From contig CP136069.1 in assembly GCA_032622095.1 (NCBI GenBank), forward strand, positions 80,992,958 through 81,056,957: a stretch of DNA of 64,000 nucleotides. The letters run 5' to 3'. The notes beneath the pieces are model-generated. The model searched no databases and was not told the DNA's origin. It worked only from the letters and a program-made list of their open reading frames with translations. Positions 35,527 to 47,510 of this stretch are shown here, one piece after another. Source of the stretch: Siphonodentalium dalli. Its lineage: Eukaryota > Mollusca > Scaphopoda > Gadilida > Siphonodentaliidae. The first letter of the stretch is position 1. Each line of letters begins with the position of its first letter. A program made the position numbers and the translations under genes.

Positions 35527-35838
35527 TTTTTCCGTCAAATTGGCAGTTTGAAATTGAGAAAATTCACGAATGCCTTCTTAAAGCAGAAAATCCAAGCAAA
35601 AACACAAATAATAAGGAGTACAAAACAAAGAACAAAACAATATTTTGAAAATAAGCAATTCGCGTCTAATACTAAACAGTTTTATATGGAGCTGAATAAA
35701 TCCAGTATACCGGCTGATGATCCCCCAGATATTATAGAATTCAAAGATTTCTTGGCTAGGATGTGGGGAATTGAATCAGAGCACAACGATGACGCTTCGT
35801 TGGTAGAACAGGAAACGAACCGCGGACATAACATATAA
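35527..35838 (+). pseudogene. Fragment resembling a non-LTR retrotransposon polyprotein
   Basis: An open frame without a convincing ATG start encodes a basic N-terminal half followed by a segment with the layout QFYMELN ... DPPD ... FKDFLARMWGIESEHNDDAS. This resembles the stretch just before the reverse transcriptase domain in R2-like and related LINE proteins, where 'FY.EL', 'PP', 'FW..IW' and 'HN..A.W' recur. The frame then stops, and no reverse transcriptase motif (such as YADD) follows in any frame I checked. I read it as a 5'- and 3'-truncated relic. The match is from general familiarity with the family, not an alignment. Confidence 0.45.
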
Positions 35839-36680
35839 CAGAACAATATTGGCACTAAGTGACGGTTGATGAACTAACAGTATAGCATTCAAGAGAACAC
35901 AAAGTTGAAATGCGCCTAGTCTAGACAATCAATTTATGTGCAAAATGTTTGGATAAAAAATATCTTAGCGTGTCACTCATCCCTTGCAGGAGTATTTAGT
36001 AACATAACCGAGACTGGCTTCGCAAAGGCAGAACAATGTTTTTTCAGCTGGAAAAAACTCTGTATGTCTGTTTTCCCAATTAATGGATTCTAGGGCGGGT
36101 GGCGTGGTATAAACACAGAACGACAGGTGTCTGAATGTGTTTTCGATACGGCACTTGTGCCCTCGCGGAAGGATAGACTTGAGGTTGCGTCTCCCGTTCT
36201 ATGCCGTGTCGTATCGACAAAGCCATTCGCACACCAGTGTCGTTATCTGTATATACTGAACTTCTGGAGGAGATAACCCGCTAGTGTTTATTCATGCTTT
36301 GTCTCTTCTCGTCTTGTTCTTAAGCTCGTTGATGGAGAAAGCGACGACTCGACGTGGTAATCGAACGACTCAGATCTACGTGAGGGCGACGAATTGTAAG
36401 ACCTTGTGATCGCTACCTATAAGTGCCTAACTCGACACTGAACACACATATATTGCCATTCAATGCCAGTACCACTCTACAATCGATTACTATTTGACAT
36501 TCAATGTCGTCCAGTGTTTCATTGCTGGCCAGTTCAATTTCAAAATGTCAAAGGTTTGGCTACGGTTCAGACTGTTAAGAGTTTCAGATGGAAAATGTCA
36601 AGCCAAAAAAAGATCCATCCCATGAAGCGAGAACACACTTAAGCCAAACCCATTCCAAACTTTCACCATAATCTCAAATC
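35839..36680. other. Intergenic, locally G+C-richer
   Basis: An imperfect inverted repeat spans 36119-36245 ('acaggtgtctgaatgtgttttcgatacg' theme against 'cgtatcgacaaagccattcgcacaccagtgt'). After it, an ATG at 36333 opens a 24-codon frame, too short to call. Otherwise nothing was recognised. Confidence 0.4.
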
Positions 36681-37384
36681 TGTTATCGAACTCTTTGCAG
36701 ACGGCGTATGGTTACATTTCATACGAGATCCACTCTCATGAAATATATCATTGCACCGACCGCAACTCATTCGATAAATTATTCTGGATTAAGATGGCGT
36801 TGTGTTCTCTACAATATGTCCATTGTTAACCATTGCCCACATGAACTGACGCATGCAATGCCAGGCAATAACATAAATGTGAATGCAAGCTGTACATGTG
36901 TCTTGAATTTTCAATGATAAGCAATAGCGGTCGAAACTGACCGACGACAAATGAACACATGGCATGCATTCATGCATGGCGAATTCATCCTCTTATAAGT
37001 TGAACTCTTGCTATATGGAAGAGGGGTAATGTTGCAAGAGCTATACTCGACCTTCACCTCAGAATTTGCAGTCACGTTATATTCAACTAATTAACAAGTC
37101 TTATTCGGGTGGTTTCTAGAACACCAAAGTGGGTGGAACATCTTGATATATAAGTCAAATTGCACATGCGGGTGGAATGGAGTCGATTTGAGATTATAGA
37201 TGCGCGCCCTACGAGTATACCCATTTATCGAGGTCAAGGACGAGTATAGCTATTGCGACATTACCCCGCTACCTTGCTATATGGGAACGATTTGGCAACA
37301 CATAACATGCATACTATATATCTCTAACAGTGATGGAAATATTACATTATGTATATTGTGCATGTTTCTGATATACATGTAATG
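36681..37384. repeat. Source-like copy of a 0.7-kb duplicated segment
   Basis: The reverse complement of this segment is present at 49029-49691 with a few substitutions, a one-base difference and one 40-bp deletion. The sequence here is not flanked by direct repeats, which suggests it is the older, donor copy. Both copies carry the same open frame of about 60-70 codons, but it lacks any recognised motif and I do not call a gene. Confidence 0.9.
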
Positions 37385-37665
37385 TGTTAACAATTCGTCT
37401 CTGACAATCTTTCAATAATACTAATCACTAATCGCTATCTTCTTAGCACAGACCGTGTTATCTTTTAATTTCAAATTGCGCAAGAATACTGACGTCACTT
37501 TCGTCTCGATTTGGAATCGTCCGTTCTCTCATTTGTTTTACTTCAGTCAACACCGATCGCTCTTACTTGCTCTGTCTACTACATGCAGCAACACACGACC
37601 ACTATATGTACTAAAGGATGTATCCATGGCTCAAGACCATTTGTGAGGAAATCTACCTTACTTAC

Positions 37666-37758
37666 AATTGGTGTCCAGCGTAAGATACGCAAAATATTTC
37701 ACAAATCGCATTTGACCGATCAACAATTCCCCAGAGAACAACGGAAAATCACATTTGC
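37666..37758 (-). CDS. Weak candidate phase 1-1 exon
   Basis: On the minus strand an acceptor (gatatccag) and a GTAAGT donor bound 31 codons without a stop, in phase 1-1 like the lectin exons. The peptide has a single Cys and no recognised domain, and the opposite strand is also open for 121 codons. It may be a chance arrangement. Confidence 0.12.
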
Positions 37759-37910
37759 CTGGATATCACCTTTTCTGAAACTGAAGGTCCGAACCCTTGA
37801 AAACCTTTTTTACTACTGCAACCACCTGATATCCTTTTCTGATCAACATTACCATCTCTTGGCTATCTATTCATGAAAGCAATTCAACACGGGGGGGGGG
37901 GGTCAATACG

Positions 37911-38079
37911 TTATATAAGGATTAACTGTCATGTGGACTGTTTTTTATGGAGATGTAACCGTGAGGTAAGTGGTCATAACTTGTGTAAAACCCGAAGGGT
38001 TTACATACAAGTTATGACCACTTACCTCACGGTTACATCTCCATAAAAACAGTCCACATGACAGTTAATCCTTATATTT
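37911..38079. repeat. 169-bp near-perfect hairpin
   Basis: The arms of about 78 bases ('aaggattaactgtcatgtgg ... ggtcataacttgt' and its complement) differ by one or two bases. The centre contains 'aacccgaagggtt', itself a small palindrome. It is probably a foldback element. Confidence 0.9.
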
Positions 38080-38615
38080 ATATACATTTAGCGAAAAAGC
38101 CACTTTTGTAAATGTATTTAAATCGAAAAGTGTAGCGTGACAAAACCAGCCCAAAATATCCGATAGCACCCTTGGCAAAAGTTAACAGGAACAATTGAAA
38201 CCCGATGATTTATTAAGTCAATCCTGCGCGAATCCAAATGCGCCCAAAACATTACGCGTTCGTCTTTCCAAACCCAAATGACGTATCGATATTGTTATGA
38301 GCTTGCAGTTAATAGCTGTTGCGCATTCACCGAGAAATAATTGCAACTAGCCACGTGGGCGCCGACCAATCAGAATACTGGATTTAGTGATGACAACACT
38401 TAGTATGTAAATATACATGTATAACTGATACTCCAATCCCGTGTTGCCATATCATATTTATAATTATATCATGTATTGTACCTGCCAACTATATATTCAT
38501 GGCACAATGAAAATACTACTACTACTACATGGCACTATCCTGAAAACATCATTGCAATAAAATACATCAGCCTTACCATCATAATCAAGCTTGAATGGAA
38601 ACCTCACACCATAGT
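38080..38615. other. Intergenic, nothing recognised
   Basis: No gene. A short (act)n run near 38513-38527. Confidence 0.4.
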
Positions 38616-38619
38616 CAGG

Positions 38620-39000
38620 AGGCAGGTCAGATAAATTATGGCTAGAACAATTTTTGCTAAACATTTTTAGTACCATACGCCAACAATATTAATAATGTGC
38701 TATGGGATACCCCGATAAATAAAATCATTGTTGGCAATTTTCTAGTTACCTCTGTCAAGGTCAAAGGTCAAGTTCAAATTAGATATGCCAAATTTGCATA
38801 AATTGGACTAAAACACATTTTTTGTACCATTTTAGAGAGAAAGGGCAAAGACCGCCAGAAACTTTGTGTCCACATTAAAGGTTCCCTCCCCACTCCTCTC
38901 ACGTTGATTAGGTTGTCAAATGTGTTGTCCATAATCACAGTTGCTATGCAATTAAAATTACCATAGCAACGAGACCAAATTCTAACTATAATCATTTTAT
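38620..39000. repeat. Dispersed repeat with 'ttgctaaac' and 'gttggcaattttcta' landmarks
   Basis: Anchors 'tttttgctaaacattttta', 'cattgttggcaattttcta', 'aggtcaaaggtcaa' and later 'accatagcaac' recur in the same order at 58965-59290 and, inverted, at 47130-47500. Confidence 0.65.
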
Positions 39001-39442
39001 TTTTATGCCAAATATACCAAACTTTGTATATTGTTCACAATTTAATTGTTACTTGGCATATGTGCTTCACAAACATATATTAATGAATACATTCTCTCTT
39101 CCTCTCTTAGTTATACACTTTGGAATAAGAACTGTTCTGTTGTTTTTCCCTATTTTTACTATTATTTTCGTGAAAACACGTGAACTCTAAATAACTTTCA
39201 AAATTGCGGACAAATTATTTTATTCAGCAAACTCGGAAACATGAATACACGCATGCATGCATATAATGCTGTTATAATTGATGAAATACATTAACTTTAT
39301 TTATATTCATAATAATTTTGAAATATTTATTAACCCAAACTATGAACCACAAGGGCTTGTAACTTGGCCCCCATCCCAATATGCGTCACCCCTAAGCACA
39401 TACACGGGCCCCTGGCTTATGTCGAGTAATATTATAAAATTA

Positions 39443-39605
39443 TTATACAATGTTGAGTACAGTATGTGTTTTTCTTGTACGAGTCCAGGTTGTGGTGAAA
39501 AGTCATATTGGACGAGACACGCCAGTGTCGAGTCCAATATGACTTTTTACCACAACCTGGACGAGTACAAGAAAAACTCATACTGTACACAACATTGTAT
39601 AATGA
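39443..39605. repeat. Hairpin with about 74-base arms
   Basis: 'acaatgttgagtacagtatg...ttgtacgagtccaggttgtggt...agtcatattggac' is followed, after a 16-base centre (gagacacgccagtgtc, itself palindromic), by its near-complement. Fragments of the arm ('gagtccaatatgac') occur four more times near 39870-39945. Confidence 0.9.
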
Positions 39606-39864
39606 CATTTTTAATATCCATCTGTACGTTTATCCAAATTTTGGAAATAAAACTTTTTGTGGTTATTTTTGGTATTTGTCGGCACTTAATTCTCTATAAA
39701 AGCCTGTACCGTATATTGATCATCAGAAAGCATGATTTGGAAACGTAAACACGGAAGTGAGAAAAAACTCAATCCGGAAGTGAAAAGTCTGCTAAAATCC
39801 ATCAATGTTGCGCGCGCATCACAATTTCACCGATTCATTTCGCAATAGAGTTAATTCGTGACGT

Positions 39865-39950
39865 CACGGAGTCCAATATGAAAAGTCATATTGTACAGTC
39901 GGGAGTCCAATATGACTTTCGGGAGTCCAATATGACTTTTTCCAGGACTA
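39865..39950. repeat. Arm fragments of the 39443 hairpin
   Basis: 'ggagtccaatatga' appears three times, and 'aagtcatattgtac' once in inverse orientation, within 80 bases. Confidence 0.7.
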
Positions 39951-40044
39951 TCACGTGGCGGCTTTTGCCCAATCGGAAATGGTGTTAGTTAAGGGATGGA
40001 TAATAATATAATATACTGAGACTAAATAGCGCAGCGACCAAACG

Positions 40045-40300
40045 CCAAAAGTGGTCGGGTACCCCTACCCACAGTAGAACAAGTTGAAACATATATTGTT
40101 CACGAAATTGATAGTGAAAAATATCGGAATTGTTGGTGGCTATTGTCAAATCAACAATGAAAGATACCCACCAGTCACTTTTTCCAGAAATTAACGATTT
40201 TGGTCAGGCGAACGATGTGGCGAAGTTCTAACTTATTTGCCAAGATTGTGTGTGTTAATATTGCCACATCATACCATACCTCTACTTTATAGGAAAAAGT
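40045..40300. repeat. Dispersed repeat, direct copy at 57300-57560
   Basis: Shared order: 'ctaccc...gtagaacaagt', 'atattgttcacgar', 'ggctaytgtcaa', 'gatgaa...accwg', 'aagaaatta', 'atgtggc' and 'acaccata'. The copies have diverged. Confidence 0.6.
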
Positions 40301-42560
40301 GTTGGTAAATTTTCCTGCCATTTGGAGCCGAATCATTTATTTTCTGCTGCATTTAAACGTATATTGTAATAACGCCAACATATTTAATAAATGCGGTGCA
40401 GTAGTTATCTAGCAAGCATACGGATAAAGTAGTTAACAGAAAGTTTGAACAGTTTGCGAGATACTTGATTTTAGCTACCCCTCCCCCAAACACGTTTTGG
40501 TCGAAAAATTACATATTTTGATAACGACTTTACAATTTTCTAATTGATCTTAATGTGACCCGATATAAATCGTGTACGGACAGGGGTGTCCAGAGATGCT
40601 ATTTCATTGATTACAGATATGTTTAGGCTTCCATATCCCAGTTACAACAACATATTTTATTGATAACAGGTAATTCTGTAAGAACGGAGAATATTAGAGC
40701 GTCCCTAAGCTAATTATTGACACATCTGCATATAATTAACTGAGTGGGGTATATTACGTCTCACATAAGAACCCCCGTGCGTAAAAATCTAATTTTGGCC
40801 GTATACTGGTGTGATATTTCCATCCGTAATCGTATTCGTGATTTTGAGAAAGGTCTCTAGTACATAGAATTGTAATACTTCGTTTACATATACATAAATG
40901 GCGCACCGCTCGAATCAGGGACGGTGGTAAAAATTGCCTCAGAGTTAATGCACACTTTTATTGTTGGCGGTTTCTACCAAACTTATATTTGGTCATCTCC
41001 GTGGTATAGGTAAGAGTATCATGTTGTGGTTTAGGGATACATATGTTGCATTGTGGCGTCGTCCCCGTCAGGGATGAGGAGAGGGGCACAAAATTTAGCT
41101 CGCTACCGAGCTATTATCTCCATTGTATAGGAAATATGTGCTATGATTCAAAGAAAGTGCAACCACCGGCGTGATGATTAGGTTTGGAGCACTTCGACAC
41201 AAGAGTGCTTTGAGTCTGAATCACAGTTGTTTAACGAAATCGTTTGGGAATAGAAACGAGTGACTCTCCCATTTTCACAAGTATCACGTACGTCAATTTG
41301 AATGTCGCTTCAAGAAATCAAGCAACAATTATTTTGCTTCAATATTATGAACTTCCTTGTTCAGACTTCTTAATAGCGGACGTTTTGGCTCGAGTATGTG
41401 TAAGTGCTCGACCTCCTGGCTGTGTTCATACTTGAACATATTTACGAGAAGCTCAGAACTACTGAGCAAATGGGCGTTTTTTTTCAAAGTGGTGTTCAGA
41501 TATCTGATGGAGGCTGTCCAGTAGACACATTGTTGATACTTGTTAACTGCCAATTATTGTATAAGTTGAACAATCAGCAAAGCTCTGTGAAAAATCATTG
41601 GACCAAATTTTGAAATTGTGCGTTCTTAAATACCATCTACATACCAACTCCACGGAATTGTGCTTCATGTAATAATGTTTAAATTATATCTATTCATGTT
41701 CAGAACTACTGACGAAATTGATGTTATCTTTTAAAGTTGTGTGGAGATATCTTATAGAGGCTGTTCAATAGACACATTGTTGATACTTGGCCAACATTTA
41801 TACAATTGTCTCTACTTCTTCCGTATGTGTATACTGGTTGCGAACTTGTATTTGGATTTGTTTATCAGACAACCAAGCGGCTGTTAAAACATGATTATTG
41901 TGACATTGTTGAGAGGCAGTACACATGCGCTCAACATATTTCATATAGCCCGCTGTGCATACGATTCTTCATTTATATAGTGGGTCACAATAGATATGCT
42001 AAATTTTGATAAACTTGGAAACTATATTTTCACTGTCAATGCGGGTTTTATATTGACGACGCTTTGCAATTTTTCTTCCAGTGCCAATTATTTGAAGAAA
42101 TGGCTAAATAGAATGTTTTGTTGATAGGGTTGAAGATATCCTCGTCGGTCAAAGCAACGTATTCAATACTCTAAATGATAAATTGTTTAGCAGCACGCAG
42201 GTAGATCTCATTGACGTAAAACGTTCAAAATCCCAACAAGCCTATATCTTCGCCTATGTATTCGCCCATATCGTTATCAAAAGTCTCGGCTCATCTCGCC
42301 ATAGGACCTACATCCCCTCCGTGATATGTGTCCACTCACAACTCCAGACCTCACCCTGGATCTCGATCCCCTTTTTATGTACTACATTCCAACTAAGCAA
42401 ACTTTGAGACCAAACATAATACAATATATAAATATTATTATGCGTTTCAATATTGTTAAGGGAGAGGAGCAATACTCTAAGTTGAATAACTTGCGCTCCC
42501 ATCCCTTTTGTTTAACTCGTGTCATTTTTCAGATTATATTTGTCAAGTATAAAATGTAAT
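40300..42560. other. Repeat-derived intergenic sequence
   Basis: 40890-41130 resembles the 'gtgccgtttgggtcagg...ggggcacaaaa' family at 49965-50880. 41430-41570 and 41700-41820 are degenerate direct repeats sharing 'cagaactactga' and 'agacacattgttgatactt'. No gene was recognised. Confidence 0.45.
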
Positions 42561-42569
42561 AATATCATA

Positions 42570-43470
42570 TAGGGCAGTTTAAAAAGGGCGGCTGGCAAAT
42601 AAGAAAGTTGAATTTCCTTTGTTTTTTTTACGGCCGCCTACCCCATTATAGTCTTAAATACACCACAAACTGAAAGGTATATGCTCCCAATATTAAATGA
42701 GTGAACGAAAGATAGTGTTGTCATGGATTATATAGAATTGGTATGGGTGGTTCCAGAAAACTAGGGCACTTTACAAAAGGCAGCTGGAAAATACGAAATG
42801 TGAAGTTTCTTTGTTTTGAGGCTCCTATCCCATTTGAAGTCTACACACTACGAACTGAAAGGATGCTCCGAATGTCTGGGATACTTCACAAAATGCGGCT
42901 GGTGAACGAGAAAGGCGAATTCTCACTGTTATTGGAGGACATTCTAACCCATTTAATATTTCGGACGCACCATAAACTGAAATTATATATTCTCAAATTA
43001 GCTGGCTGTGTGAATGACATGTAATGCTATTGGGAAACATACAATTGGTATGGGTGGGTTGTTCCCCCGAAATCCTGGGGCATTTTTACAAAAAGTGGCT
43101 GGCAAATACGAAAGGAGAATGTTCTGTTTTGAGGACCCCACTATCCCATTTGAAGTCTTAAACGCGTCACGAACTGAAATTATATGCTTTCCATATTAGC
43201 TGATGCATGGTGTGGGAAAATGTATTATATAAGGCAATACACTTTTTTATAGATGGGGTTGTTCGCGAAATCCTATTGAACTTTTCAAAAAGAAGGTGGC
43301 AAACGAAAAAGGCTAATGTTCACTGTCTCAGGGGACACCCAATCCCTAATTTAAGTATAGACCTTTCGACAGGGATATGCTATCGATATCACCATACATT
43401 TTGGAGGAATAGCTGTTCTATCAGAAAAGATGCAATATTTAATAATTACCATCCCAATTCATTTAGAATA
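42570..43470. repeat. Degenerate tandem repeat, about 170-290-bp spacing
   Basis: At least four copies of a block with 'actttacaaaa..ggctgg', 'aaatacgaaa', 'tttgaggac.cc' and 'cccatttgaagtct' occur. The reverse complement of the same block is repeated at 57660-58970. Confidence 0.75.
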
Positions 43471-43474
43471 TAAT

Positions 43475-44025
43475 ATGCCGATATTTGTCACGTATAACTA
43501 AATGAAAAAGTTCACTAAACGATATTAAATAACATGTTAAACACCGATATAAACAAACACCTCGTAGGATTCATGTTCGAATTAAATTTCTTATACAGTC
43601 GTCAAATCCCCGTGAAGTATAATAGTAGATAGCATTCCGAGTTATGTCACGTGAAAATAAACGAAGGATGTTCAGATAACAATGCAACAAAACATGTTAA
43701 AAAACAATACAAACAAATAACGCGCATGCGCTAATGGTTAACGCACGAATTCACGTTAGAATTAATCGCCTTGCACTTCTTGGCATCCGAATAACAGACC
43801 ATGGGTCAATCAAGCATGTCTCGAGAGACGCCCGATGCATGAAATAATAATGTAAACGACAATAAACGAAATTGAAATTCCCAACTACACCTTTTACCGG
43901 ACTCGGCCTCTGGGTCGCTGTTCGAATTTTAATCCGTCCCAAAAAGCCCAATTCTATAAATAAAACCCACATGCGCATATAGCTTACCAAGAAACTGTAG
44001 GATATAATACTCCGGGGCGTAATGA
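43475..44025. other. Intergenic, nothing recognised
   Basis: Two similar lead-ins ('cataacatgttaaac' and 'caaaacatgttaaaa', each followed by 'aaacaaa') about 150 bases apart suggest an old duplication. No gene. Confidence 0.35.
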
Positions 44026-44306
44026 CACTGATTTTTTAAATTCTGTTCAACCCTATACTTCATTGACAGATTCAGCTATATACCGGCATTTGTTTTGTTT
44101 TTGCAGGAACTATACAAGTGGATGGATGTTCTCGACAATTTGAATGAGAAAAATCCAAACATTATTAAATGGTTTGATCTGGGAGAACTGACAGTGAAAT
44201 ACTCCTGCTTCGTGTGGACGTATACATACGTTGTCTGTTTTACGATGAGAAACAAACATATGCCCATATCATAATACGCGAAAATGACTTTCCCATTCAG
44301 TCTGCA
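44026..44306. repeat. Inverted relative of 17834-18150
   Basis: It is the reverse complement of the repeat in the lectin last intron, with shared stretches of up to about 20 bases. Confidence 0.65.
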
Positions 44307-44809
44307 TGGTTTGGCACGTACACCGGGTGTAGATGAGAGCTGTCTAATTTGAACGATTTTCGATCAAAATTATGGCTGCCGGCAGCAATCTTGGATTTTA
44401 CTCTTTGCAAAACTAAATCCCTTCTCACACCCTAGAACCAGCAGTTTTCATCATATGATATTCCAATGTCAATGATTCTCCAGTGTTAACAAAACAATGC
44501 ATTGCAGTTATAATTGGAATTAAATCTGCTGTGTGTGAAAGCCATGTTGCATGGTGTATTATAACTAACTAGTTTCAATCTAAATTATAAATATTGGTAT
44601 ATTCAGAGATATAAATTTTGCTCTCAAGTGTGAATCTGACAGTCATGCCATTACAAATAAATTCCTCTGTTATCGGGCCGTTACATATGAGAAACTAGAT
44701 GAGGGTGGAGGCTTTTAGCTCACGTGAGACAAAGTATCCAGTGTAGCAATAGTCGCCGCTAGACACCCGTCAATATCTTCTCAAGAATATCAAGTCAGAA
44801 TTGAGTTAT

Positions 44810-45400
44810 ATATATTGTGGATGGTCACCAGGTGACTGGGTTTCTGATTTGTTCAAATTGGGTCGCCGGGTCAAAAAGGGTTCAAGCTTTTTCCGTCCAT
44901 ATTAATTCTTAAAACATCTCAAGAACCATCGGGGCTATCTAACTTTGAGTGACAGGAATACAACAAGGGCGTCGCCAGGAAAAAAAACTTTCTATCCATA
45001 ATAATTGTTAAAATGTCTTCTTATCAAGAACCATCGACCTATATTCAGCTTATATTTGGTATGGAGAGTCATTGTGTGACAGTGATTCAGATTTGTTCAA
45101 ATGGGGTCACCAGGTCAAATAAGGGTAGACCCAGGGACATACCTCGTTCCCTCTATAGTAATTCATAAAACACCTCAAGAACCATCAGGCCTATTCTGCT
45201 TATATTTGGTAAGGAGGTCTTGGGGTTATTGGTTCAAATTGGGTATCCAATACTGGCAGAGCCTGGGACATAACTATTTTCCTCAATGGTTAATCTTAAA
45301 GAGCCATCAGTCCTTTTTAGCCTATATATAGTTTGGAAGGTCCTTGGGTTAGATTTTTTATAATGGGTCCGACCAGTCAAACAATGTCGCTTTGGAGTGT
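44810..45400. repeat. Degenerate tandem repeat, about 130-160-bp period
   Basis: Four copies of a block with 'gttcaaatggggtc', 'aggtcaaa.aggg', 'attcttaaaacatctcaagaaccatc' and 'ttatatttggta' occur. The + strand open frame at 45333-45677 lies in or beside this repeat and is not supported as a gene. Confidence 0.7.
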
Positions 45401-46034
45401 AGGGTCCATGAATAGTTGGGAATCAAATATGTTTGAATGGGGTCGGCCATTAAAAAAGGAAGGGGGCTTGTCAGGTTGGAGGCATCACTTCCAATGTAAG
45501 GGGGATAAGAAAGGGAATTTTACAAACTTGGGAGTGTGTTTGTTTCAGTTGGAGGGGACCCCATGTGGACTATGTTGGGGGGGGGTCGGCCCTGCAATTG
45601 AAAGTTTCAAGGTTGACACCCCACTGCTCAATGGATACCCTCTAAAGACGTCCCTGTTTAGAACTACTTGTTCTTAATTGACATCGACATGTACTAACTG
45701 TCGTGATCTTCAGAGTCAGAGTCCTCTCAGTCTTGCATTGAATTTCGTGTGAGCGACTCAACAGTCATTAATTGACTAGCTTGTATAAATAGTCCACGGC
45801 TGCGGCCTCACATTACGCCAGCAGCCTTTTCACCAAATCCTAAGCCTCAAAGCATCATATTCCCTCAATCCATGGTGCGATAGGCCACTCAATATATTCA
45901 CAATATTGCACACTGCCTGATGTCGCAGCTGTTTTACTATACCCCATTGTCATTTAGTAGCAGATCCCATCATACCATGGCTTGCTTGGGTATTTGAACA
46001 TGCGCTAGTGGTAGTGGAATATGAGAAAGTTTAT

Positions 46035-46925
46035 AAAAGGTATATCAAATTTCCAATGACCTTGACCTTAGCAATTGACTGTGACCATATATGTCCTATG
46101 GCCTAATGCGTTTGATTGACCATTAATGGTACTATCTGTTCACATAATGTTTTCAAACACAAGGCTAATCGGATTGCCAACAGTGGACTTTTTCAACTTT
46201 TCTCTAAATACATTGTATTTGATGCCGTTGCCATGGAAACCATATTGCTTACTGACACATGACCCCTCACTTGGGCACCAGCTCCAAAAAGTTTCCACTA
46301 AAACTAAGCAACACATATGATGCAGGTTCATGCTTTAGTTACTAAAGTCACAAAATCATATTTATTTTAGTCTGATGGTCTCTTAAGGGTAATGTATCGT
46401 GACTTATGTACTGCCACAAATACTATAAAAAGTAGTTAAAATGTGATTGTGTATCAACTGAATGCTGTCACATGTGGCAGTGACCGTATTATGCCAAATG
46501 CATCATATAACAAATTAAACACTGATTGCGGCCTACTTTTTGTAGCGATTGCTTTTATGAATAACGCACCCGGGGTAGCGAAATATGAAACAACTATAAA
46601 AAATAGACCAAAATATCACATTTTTCGAATGACGTTGACCTTAGCAATTGACCTTGACCATATATGTCAAAGTGACTGAGTCCGCTTGATGAACCATTAT
46701 TGGCACTATAAGTTAACACAATTTCTTCAAACACATGGTTTGTTGGTTCTTAAGTTTGGCCTTTTTCAATTTTTCTCCAAATATTTTATGCCGTTACCAT
46801 GGAAACCTGATTTTATCCCGACACAGGACTCCGCCCGGGCACCCCCTCCAAAAAGTTTTACCTATGAATAAGCAACTTATCTTTAAAGTTTCATGCTTTA
46901 GTCACTAAAGTCACGATTCAACCCC
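46035..46925. repeat. Direct duplication, about 570-bp period
   Basis: 46045-46350 and 46615-46920 share 'ttgaccttagcaattgac', 'tgaccatatatgtc', 'tgccgttrccatggaaacc', 'cctccaaaaagttt' and 'ttcatgctttagt', in order. The sequence between the copies (46350-46610) is not repeated. Confidence 0.75.
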
Positions 46926-46999
46926 TAAGTGACCCCCACTATTGGCATTTAGTGCCAAATTGCAGCCAATTTGATATTGTAACAGCATAGGCCTACTAT

Positions 47000-47510
47000 G
47001 TTGGGCCATACCGTACACTCCACATTATTCACCGTGTTGTGCTCTAAATGTTTGTATTTTCATGCACGCACACTCAAGATGATCACAAAGTATAACTATT
47101 CGCATATTTCCAGTATTAGATGCCATAACATGGATCAAAAACGATCGCTTGAGGCTGGTTGCTATGGAAAAACAATTTCATAGCAACGGTTGCTAAGGAA
47201 ACCACACAAGAACATAGACACATCAGCATTCAGATTACCATGCCTCACTGGTCATTGGTACAATACATCATTCCTCAATAGCTCTTACTAAAACAAATAT
47301 CATGCTATATGTTGAAAAATTCAGGCTAGGACAGAAAGGCGCCTATACATATGACCTTGACATTTGACCTCTAACATGGGATTAGAAAATTGCCAACAAT
47401 GTTTTTTTTAATCAGCGGACCAAACTCTACCACCAAGGATATGTTGGCATATGGTACTAAAAATGTTTAGCAAAAAAAAATTGGGGGGTGCTTGCCTCCT
47501 GACTACCACG
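47000..47510. repeat. Dispersed repeat, inverted copy at 58965-59440
   Basis: Matching anchors include 'ggttgctatgg', 'caacggttgctaaggaaacc', 'attgccaacaatgtt', 'ggaccaaactctaccaccaagg' and 'ggggtgcttgcctcc'. Open frames on opposite strands in the two copies encode similar peptides (around 'SKCLYF' and 'TKYN.SHI'), which I regard as repeat-derived. Confidence 0.8.

Noticed and set aside
36708-36917. Frame conserved between 36.7 kb and 49.5 kb copies
   Set aside because: Conservation is explained by recent duplication of the whole segment, not by coding constraint.
37511-37876. Plus-strand frame of 121 codons
   Set aside because: No motif, signal or splice support; the minus strand is partly open too, so chance is likely.
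45333-45677. Plus-strand frame of 114 codons
   Set aside because: It lies in or beside a degenerate tandem repeat and has no recognised domain.
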